Shown in pieces: positions 58,592 to 64,000 of a stretch of 64,000 nt of DNA. The stretch spans positions 2,790,001 to 2,854,000 of the forward strand of contig NZ_AP025518.1 of assembly GCF_022179545.1 (NCBI RefSeq), read 5' to 3'. The notes below the pieces were generated by a model. The model was given only the letters and a program-made list of their open reading frames with translations, was not told the origin of the DNA and searched no databases. The position numbers and the translations under genes are program-made. This stretch comes from Mycolicibacterium fortuitum subsp. fortuitum (GTDB lineage Bacteria > Actinomycetota > Actinomycetes > Mycobacteriales > Mycobacteriaceae). Numbering within the stretch: the stretch's first letter is position 1; the number at the start of each line of letters is the position of its first letter.

Positions 58592-59155
58592 ATGGCATCG
58601 ACTGCCGACTTCAAGAACGGGCTCGTCCTGCAGATCGACGGACAGCTGTGGCAGATCGTCGAATTCCAGCACGTGAAGCCGGGTAAGGGTCCGGCCTTCG
58701 TGCGGACCAAGTTGAAGAACGTGGTGTCCGGCAAGGTCGTCGACAAGACCTACAACGCCGGTGTGAAGGTGGAGACCGCCACCGTGGACCGCCGCGACGC
58801 CACCTACCTGTACCGCGACGGCAACGACTTCGTCTTCATGGATTCCGAGGACTTCAATCAGCATCCGCTGTCCGAGGCGCTCGTCGGCCGCCTGGCTGAT
58901 TTCCTGCTGGAGAGCATGCCGGTGCAGATCGCCTTCCACGAGTCGGTCCCGCTGTACCTCGAACTTCCCGTGTCGGTCGAGCTCGTCGTCAGCCACACCG
59001 AGCCCGGCCTGCAGGGTGACCGCTCCAGCGCCGGCACCAAGCCCGCCACCATGGAGACCGGTGCCGAGATCCAGGTGCCGCTGTTCATCAACACCGGTGA
59101 CAAGCTCAAGGTCGACACCCGCGACGGCAGCTACCTCGGCCGCGTGAATGGCTGA
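58592..59155 (+). CDS. efp: Elongation factor P
   Basis: 187 residues; relieves ribosome stalling at polyproline. Starts [41 protein letters not shown], with the loop tip PGKGPA whose Lys is the site modified in some bacteria; no modification enzyme is in the window. Three beta-barrel domains follow, and the end [21 protein letters not shown] is normal. AGGAG lies 10 nt before the ATG. 2 nt separate it from nusB. Confidence 0.98.
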   Translation: MASTADFKNGLVLQIDGQLWQIVEFQHVKPGKGPAFVRTKLKNVVSGKVVDKTYNAGVKVETATVDRRDATYLYRDGNDFVFMDSEDFNQHPLSEALVGRLADFLLESMPVQIAFHESVPLYLELPVSVELVVSHTEPGLQGDRSSAGTKPATMETGAEIQVPLFINTGDKLKVDTRDGSYLGRVNG

Positions 59156-59157
59156 CC

Positions 59158-59646
59158 ATGCCTGACCGCCGTGGTGACCGGGGCCGTCACCAGGCCCGCA
59201 AGCGCGCCGTGGATCTGCTGTTCGAGGCCGAGGCCCGTGGTTTGACGCCAGAGGCGGTGGCCGACAGCCGTGCCGCGCTGGCCGAGGACAAGGACGACGT
59301 CACCCCGCTCAACCCCTACACGGTGTCGGTTGCGCGGGGCGTGACCGAACACGCTGCGCACATCGACGATCTCATCTCGGCTCATCTGCAGGGGTGGACG
59401 CTGGAGCGACTGCCCGCCGTGGACCGCGCCATCCTGCGGGTGGCGGTCTGGGAGCTGCTGCACGCCGAGGACGTTCCCGAGCCTGTGGCCGTGGACGAGG
59501 CCGTCGAACTTGCCAAGGAACTGTCCACCGATGAGTCACCCGGATTCGTCAACGGTGTGCTGGGCCAGGTGATGCTGGTGACCCCGCAGATCCGGGCTGC
59601 CGCCGCGGCGGTGCAGGGCGCGGTTCAGGATCGCCCCGAGCAGTAG
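59158..59646 (+). CDS. nusB: Transcription antitermination factor NusB
   Basis: 162-residue all-helical RNA-binding protein that works with NusE/S10 in antitermination on rRNA operons. Features: [79 protein letters not shown] 59158 opens 2 nt after efp. A weak 6-bp hairpin (59654-59668) follows its stop. Confidence 0.96.
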   Translation: MPDRRGDRGRHQARKRAVDLLFEAEARGLTPEAVADSRAALAEDKDDVTPLNPYTVSVARGVTEHAAHIDDLISAHLQGWTLERLPAVDRAILRVAVWELLHAEDVPEPVAVDEAVELAKELSTDESPGFVNGVLGQVMLVTPQIRAAAAAVQGAVQDRPEQ

Positions 59647-59691
59647 GTGGTTGTCCCGGAGACCGGGAAGACACGTGCGGTTGGGTGCCAC

Positions 59692-59726
59692 GATGTTGTT
59701 ACGTGTGTGTCACACGTAACAACATC
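59692..59726. promoter_or_regulatory. Perfect 16-bp palindrome upstream of the molybdopterin oxidoreductase
   Basis: GATGTTGTTACGTGTG and its exact complement are separated by TGT. The palindrome lies directly before the ribosome site (GGAGG at 59727-59731) of the gene at 59738. It is AT-richer than its surroundings and has no T-tract, so an operator is more likely than a terminator. No adjacent regulator gene shows which protein binds. Confidence 0.75.
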
Positions 59727-59737
59727 GGAGGCCGCTG

Positions 59738-61987
59738 ATGGGACACGAGCCGAGAAGTATCGCCGGCATCGGTGAGGACGGCCTGCACCTGCACGCCTGC
59801 CCGCTCTGCGAGGCGATGTGCGGCTTGGAGATTCAGGTCGCCGGCGGCAAGGTGGCCGGCGTTCGGGCGAACAAGTCCGATAAGTGGAGCGCCGGGCACA
59901 TCTGCCCGAAAGGCGCCTCGCTGGCCGCGCTGCACGACGATCCGGACCGGATCCGTCGGCCGATGATCAAGATCGACGGCCAGTGGCGCGAGGTCGACTG
60001 GGATACCGCGTTCCGCCGCTGCACCGAACTGCTCACGCCCGTCATCGAGAAATACGGCATCGGTGCGGTCGCGGCCTACACCGGCAACCCACTGGCTCAC
60101 TCGTTTTCGTTGTCGCGCTACTCGGCCGTCCTGCTGGGCCTGTCCGGCATGCCGATCACGTATTCACCCGGCACCATCGACCAGTGGCCGAAGAACCTGT
60201 CGTCGCACCTGATGTACGGCAGTTGGTGGGCTTTCCCGACACCCGATCTGGAGCGCACCGACCTGCTGGTGGTGATGGGCGCCAACCCCGCAGCATCGCA
60301 AGGATCGCTCTTGGCCGCCCCCGACGTGATGGGCATCATCGGCGGAATCCGTAAGCGCGGCAAGGTTATCGTCATCGACCCGGTCCGCACTCAGACCGCC
60401 GCCAAGGCCGACGAGTGGCTGCCGATCACGCCGGGAACCGACGCGGCGCTGCTGCTGGGCGTCGTCCACACAGTCTTCGCCGAGGAGCTGGTAAACCTCG
60501 GCGAGCTGGAACGCCACCTCGACGGCGTATCGACCCTGCGACAGGTGGTCGCCGAGTGGTCGCCCGAAAGAGTTGCTGCCGCAACAGGTATCGATGCGGA
60601 GCGGATACGCGGACTGGCCCGGGAACTGGCAGCCACGCCACGGGCGGTGGTCTACGGCCGGATAGGTACCTGCAACCAGGAGTTCGGCAGCCTGGCCAGT
60701 TGGCTGGTCGACGTCGTCAACATCGTCACCGGGCACTTCGACACTCCCGGTGGCGCCATGTTCGCCACCCCGACGGCATGGACCGTCACCAGCCAAACGA
60801 TCCCCGGCCTGGAGGACGGCGCGCCCAACTTCGGCCGCTACCGCACCCGGGTCCGCGGGGCCAAAGAAGTGATGGGCCAGGTTCCGGTGTCGTGCATGCT
60901 CGAAGAGATCGTCACGCCGGGCGAGGGCCAGCTGAAGGCACTGATCACCGTGGCGGGCAACCCCGTCCTGTCCACGCCGGGCGGCGACAAGCTCGATGAG
61001 GCACTGCCGCAGTTGGACGCGATGATCTCGGTGGACCTGTGGCTCAACGAAACCACCAGGCATGCCGACGTCATCCTGCCGGGTGCCTCTGCGCTAGAGC
61101 AGGCACATTCCGCCGACCTTCTGCTGGGCGCCGCGATCAACAGCTTCGCCCGGTACTCGCCGCCGGTGTTCCATCGCGAAGACCCAGATGCGCCAGAGGA
61201 ATGGGAGATCCTGATCCGGCTGACGGGGCTGTGCACCGGAACTCCGGCCGAGGACGTCGACGTCGCTGCGCTCGACGACGGCTGGTTCGATTACCTGTGC
61301 TTCACCCAGGGGCTCGACGGTGCCGAGATCCGCAAGCACTACGACCACGGTGGCCCGGAGCGCATGCTCGACCTGACGCTGCGCACCGCCGCGTTCGGCG
61401 ACCGGTACGGCGAGAATCCCGACGGGCTGACCTTGGCGAAACTCAAGGAGCATCCGGACGGAATCAACTACGGCCCCATGGTTCCCCGAGTGCCCGAGGT
61501 GCTGGGGACCTCCGACAAGAAGATCCGGCTCGCACCGCAATACCTGCTCGACGATCTGCCCCGGCTGGCAGCCCGGCTCGATCGCACTCCCGACGAACTG
61601 GTGCTCGTCAGCCGCAGGCATCTGCGGTCCAACAACTCCTGGCTGCACAATGTCGGGTCGCTGATGAAGGGCCGTGATCGCTGCACCCTGCTGATGCACA
61701 GCCGTGACGCGGCTGAGCGCGGAATCGCCGACGGCGAGAACGCGGAGGTGGCCTCGAGTGCCGGGAAGATCGTGGTGCCCGTCGAGGTGACCGACGCCAT
61801 CAAACCCGGCGTGGTGTCCATGCCGCACGGTTGGGGCCACGGCCGGCCTGGCACCAGGCTCGGTGTCGCCAACGCATCGCCCGGGGTGAACACCAACATC
61901 TTGTCGCTGCCGGATTTCATCGACGAGCCGTCCGGAAACGGTGCGCTCAATGGCATCCCGGTGACCGTCAGCCGTACGACGATCTAG
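59738..61987 (+). CDS. Molybdopterin-dependent oxidoreductase (formate dehydrogenase/nitrate reductase-like)
   Basis: 749 residues of the Mo-bis-MGD family. N-terminal 4Fe-4S domain CPLCEAMCGLEI with the fourth Cys in GHICPKGASL; then PMIKIDGQWREVDWDTAF, NPLAHSFSLSRYSAVLLGL, MGANPAASQGSLLAAPDV, VIDPVRTQTAAKADEWLPITPGTDAALLLG, and the C-terminal molydopterin dinucleotide domain (LVLVSRRHLRSNNSWLHN, PHGWGHGRPG). No Cys, Sec or other clear metal ligand is obvious to me in the mid-protein position, so the substrate is open. No Tat signal, so cytoplasmic. Solitary: no small or iron-sulfur subunit alongside. A GGAGG site precedes ATG 59738. Confidence 0.9.
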   Translation: MGHEPRSIAGIGEDGLHLHACPLCEAMCGLEIQVAGGKVAGVRANKSDKWSAGHICPKGASLAALHDDPDRIRRPMIKIDGQWREVDWDTAFRRCTELLTPVIEKYGIGAVAAYTGNPLAHSFSLSRYSAVLLGLSGMPITYSPGTIDQWPKNLSSHLMYGSWWAFPTPDLERTDLLVVMGANPAASQGSLLAAPDVMGIIGGIRKRGKVIVIDPVRTQTAAKADEWLPITPGTDAALLLGVVHTVFAEELVNLGELERHLDGVSTLRQVVAEWSPERVAAATGIDAERIRGLARELAATPRAVVYGRIGTCNQEFGSLASWLVDVVNIVTGHFDTPGGAMFATPTAWTVTSQTIPGLEDGAPNFGRYRTRVRGAKEVMGQVPVSCMLEEIVTPGEGQLKALITVAGNPVLSTPGGDKLDEALPQLDAMISVDLWLNETTRHADVILPGASALEQAHSADLLLGAAINSFARYSPPVFHREDPDAPEEWEILIRLTGLCTGTPAEDVDVAALDDGWFDYLCFTQGLDGAEIRKHYDHGGPERMLDLTLRTAAFGDRYGENPDGLTLAKLKEHPDGINYGPMVPRVPEVLGTSDKKIRLAPQYLLDDLPRLAARLDRTPDELVLVSRRHLRSNNSWLHNVGSLMKGRDRCTLLMHSRDAAERGIADGENAEVASSAGKIVVPVEVTDAIKPGVVSMPHGWGHGRPGTRLGVANASPGVNTNILSLPDFIDEPSGNGALNGIPVTVSRTTI

Positions 61988-62064
61988 CGGCGAGGGACGA
62001 GCCGCGTTGAGGAGTGCGGCAATCCGGCCCAGCCGTACGACGATCTAGCGGCGAGGGACGAGCC
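61969..62064. repeat. 35-bp perfect direct repeat at the oxidoreductase/13E12 gene junction
   Basis: 61969-62003 (the last codons of the oxidoreductase, its stop and the following 16 nt) is repeated exactly at 62030-62064, 61 nt further. The second copy ends at the stop codon of the minus-strand HNH gene. This looks like a duplication made when the junction formed. Confidence 0.9.
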
Positions 62065-63501
62065 TCAACCGCTTCGTTCCGGAGGAACAAGAAGTTCCTC
62101 GGGGTGGAAGTGGTGGTTGATGGTGTCCTGGCCGGTGTCCATCAGCGGCGGTGGGTGCCAGTGGATGCGGCCGGTGTCAGGGTCGACGCTGGTGGTCCAG
62201 CCGAGTCCGACGAGGCGGTTGTCGGGCCCGCAGCTCAGTGCGAGGTCTGGGGCGTCGGTGTGGCCGCCGTGTTGCCAATCGGCCTTGGCGTGGTGGACCT
62301 GGCAGTGGTCGGCCGGTGCGGTGCAGCCGGGCCGGGTGCAGCCTCGGTCGCGGTTGTAGAGCAGCAGTCGTTGGGCTTTGGTGGCCAACCGTTTGGTGCG
62401 GGCCATGTAGAGCGGTTCGGCGGTGTAGTGGTCGTAGACGATCAGGTAATGGAAGCTGTGTGATGCCAACCTGATGAGGTCTTTCATCGGCATTCGGATA
62501 CCCGAACCGGTGACCGCGATGCCGGCGCCGGCCTCCAGTTCGGCCAGGGTAGTGGAGACCACCACCGTGACCGGGAGACCGCCGTGCCGGCCCAGCCGTT
62601 TGGACATGAGTAGTTCGCGCAGGGCCACTTTGAGCGCGTCGTGGTTGCGTTGGGCCTGGGTTCGGGTGTCACGGTCGGCGGCGGCCTGCTGGTCTTGCTG
62701 TGCTTGGGAGGCCCCGGCCTCAGGAGGGTCGGGAGCATCGAGGGGGTTGGGTGACGGGTTGTGCAGTGGCTCAGGGTCGGTGGGGTTGTTAATGCCCGGT
62801 GCGCCCCACACACCGGTGACCGTGGTCAGGTAGGCAGCGGCCTCGGGGTCCAACCAGCCCTGCACATGCACCAACCCGTCGGCGTCTTGTTTGCCGATCC
62901 GCAGCCCGCGCAGGTGGGCCGCGACGTCGGGGCTGTCGCCGTCCTGGTTGAGCAGATACAGCAGTTTGTCGGCGGCGGCTTTGAGTGCTTCGGGGGTGTC
63001 GCGGGTCGCCGCGGCGACCAGATCAGATTCGATCTGTGCGAGTTCGGCTGTGCTGACGTAGTTTTCGGCTTTCTCCACCGTGGCGCGGATGATCGTGATG
63101 TGTTCGGTGTTGATCGATCCGGACCTCAGCGCGTCGGCGCATGCGGGCAGCGCCGGCGCCAGTACCTCGCCGGTGAGGCTGTATCGCGGTCCTAGGTTCT
63201 CGGCTGCGGCGACGCGGCGGGAGGCTTCCTTGCGGCTGATGCGCATCCGGGTGGCAAGAACATCGGTCCAGGATTTGCCGCCGATCTCGTGCGGGGTGGC
63301 ACGGGCCATCAGTGCCGACTGGATGCGGTGATCGATCATCGCCTGCGTGCGGGCATGCTGCTCACGCTCGGACTGCAGCGCCAATAACTCCGCAGTGTCG
63401 AACGCGGTGAAATCAATGTCGGCGAGCGTCGCGGTCACGGTCACGTGGCCCGCCAGCGCGGCCTCCAACGCCTCCCGGTTGTGCGCCAGCCCGACTCCCA
63501 T
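62065..63501 (-). CDS. DUF222/HNH endonuclease-domain protein (13E12 repeat family)
   Basis: 478 residues. The long DUF222 region (MGVGLAHNREALEAALAGHVT ... VTVVVSTTLAELEAGAG) is followed by an HNH nuclease motif: CTRPGCTAPADHCQVHHAKADWQHGGHTDAPDLALSCGPDNR, with two Cys pairs and the His-Asn-His pattern. The 13E12 family is repeated in M. tuberculosis and several copies are LexA-regulated. A perfect SOS box lies 4 nt upstream of ATG 63501; the open frame beyond it crosses the box, so I start at 63501. The role (nuclease acting in damage, or a mobile element) is unsettled. Confidence 0.9.
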   Translation of the reverse strand: MGVGLAHNREALEAALAGHVTVTATLADIDFTAFDTAELLALQSEREQHARTQAMIDHRIQSALMARATPHEIGGKSWTDVLATRMRISRKEASRRVAAAENLGPRYSLTGEVLAPALPACADALRSGSINTEHITIIRATVEKAENYVSTAELAQIESDLVAAATRDTPEALKAAADKLLYLLNQDGDSPDVAAHLRGLRIGKQDADGLVHVQGWLDPEAAAYLTTVTGVWGAPGINNPTDPEPLHNPSPNPLDAPDPPEAGASQAQQDQQAAADRDTRTQAQRNHDALKVALRELLMSKRLGRHGGLPVTVVVSTTLAELEAGAGIAVTGSGIRMPMKDLIRLASHSFHYLIVYDHYTAEPLYMARTKRLATKAQRLLLYNRDRGCTRPGCTAPADHCQVHHAKADWQHGGHTDAPDLALSCGPDNRLVGLGWTTSVDPDTGRIHWHPPPLMDTGQDTINHHFHPEELLVPPERSG

Positions 63502-63504
63502 GAT

Positions 63505-63520
63505 TCGAACACTAGTTCGA
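63505..63520. promoter_or_regulatory. Perfect LexA SOS box of the 13E12 HNH gene
   Basis: TCGAACACTAGTTCGA is a perfect SOS box. Its edge lies 3 nt before the ATG, so LexA binding would cover the promoter and the mRNA is probably leaderless. The remaining 270 nt to the GntR gene show no further structure beyond its -10 element. Confidence 0.9.
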
Positions 63521-63777
63521 TATACCGACAAGAATCCGCGGTTTGGGGCCGGTGTGGCCACAGTGACCAAAGTTCTTTCGCCCGCCCCGGTGATCGCGTA
63601 ATCGGACCTGGGCGACGTTTCGATCATCGCGATTTGTAAATTCTCGTCGGCGCCGAGGTGGCGCAATGCGAGCCGGGGCGACGGTTTCGCCAGGTACGCA
63701 ACGTCGGGCGGCGGCGCAATCAGTTAACCTGCGCAGACGGCAGATTCGCCGCGCTGCGGCAGCCACGAATCGCCCCT

Positions 63778-63783
63778 TACCTT
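63778..63783 (+). promoter_or_regulatory. -10 element of the GntR gene (leaderless)
   Basis: TACCTT ends 6 nt before GTG 63790. No ribosome site is seen. Confidence 0.5.
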
Positions 63784-63789
63784 GAGTGC

Positions 63790-64000
63790 GTGTCGTCGCA
63801 GCCCGAAGCCCATCCCGTATCGCTGCCGAGTCGCCGCGCGCGTGCCGATCAGGCCCGCCAGGTGGCCGACGTGCTGCGCCACCAGATCTACGAGGGCATC
63901 TATGACCGGGCGCTGCCGGCGGAGGCGGAGTTGGCCGCCGAGTTCTTCGTCTCCCGCAACACCATCCGCGAAGCGCTGGCCGTCCTCAAGAACGAGGGCC
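63790..64000 (+). CDS. GntR-family regulator (5' part, cut by window end)
   Basis: The first 70 residues of a GntR-type repressor. After a short tail, ARQVADVLRHQIYEGIYDRALPAEAELAAEFFVSRNTIREALAVLKNEG is the winged-helix DNA-binding domain in full (AEAELAAEFFVSRNTIREAL is the recognition part). The ligand domain lies outside the window, so the subfamily cannot be told. GTG 63790 follows a -10 element by 6 nt. Confidence 0.9.
   Translation, partial: MSSQPEAHPVSLPSRRARADQARQVADVLRHQIYEGIYDRALPAEAELAAEFFVSRNTIREALAVLKNEG

Overview
This window is chromosomal DNA from a mycobacterium, most likely a fast-growing Mycolicibacterium-type species. It is very GC-rich and uses many GTG starts. The gene order follows the Mycobacterium tuberculosis secD-secF-(Rv2585c)-apt-relA-ppiB-hisS ... 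aspS ... rarA-alaS-ruvX-mltG-aroE ... aroC-aroK-aroB ... pepQ-efp-nusB segment, read from the secD end. That comparison is from memory of the H37Rv gene order, not from a search. I see no rRNA, tRNA, CRISPR array, insertion sequence or prophage.

Layout. 1-6.9 kb: the end of secD, then secF, a peptide-binding lipoprotein, apt and the (p)ppGpp enzyme, tightly coupled on +. 6.9-9.9 kb: a minus-strand operon of two membrane-anchored cyclophilins and a stand-alone copy of the SecD extracytoplasmic head domain. 10-12 kb: a glyoxalase-II-like hydrolase and hisS. 11.9-16.4 kb: an NCS1 permease with a Cys/His tail, a small secreted MmpS-like protein, an alpha/beta hydrolase and an SOS-controlled radical SAM gene. 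16.4-25.7 kb: a catabolic island (two acyl-CoA dehydrogenases, amidohydrolase, TetR, luciferase-like oxidoreductase, thioesterase, mycofactocin-type SDR, Baeyer-Villiger-like monooxygenase, second TetR) with recognisable operators. 25.7-37.7 kb: metallopeptidases, esterase, SRPBCC protein, ketopantoate-reductase-like enzyme, aspS, F420-type nitroreductase, thiolase/HxlR pair and membrane proteins. 37.8-42.4 kb: a three-gene operon of ATP-grasp/alpha-E, transglutaminase and zinc peptidase. 42.6-51.8 kb: DUF3097, rarA, small proteins, alaS, ruvX, mltG, aroE. 51.8-59.6 kb: epimerase, type IV prepilin-peptidase-like protein, shikimate genes aroC-aroK-aroB, pepQ, efp, nusB. 59.7-64 kb: a molybdopterin oxidoreductase, an SOS-controlled 13E12-type HNH gene and the start of a GntR regulator.

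Regulation can be read in several places. Three perfect mycobacterial SOS boxes (TCGAAC-N4-GTTCGA) occur, one of them with no recognised target gene. Four palindromic or shared operator motifs sit beside TetR, HxlR or redox genes. Many genes show a TANNNT -10 element about 6 nt before the start codon, the geometry of leaderless transcripts. The observations I rate highest are the SecD-head/cyclophilin operon, the ATP-grasp/transglutaminase/peptidase operon, the orphan SOS promoter and the operator-linked catabolic island.
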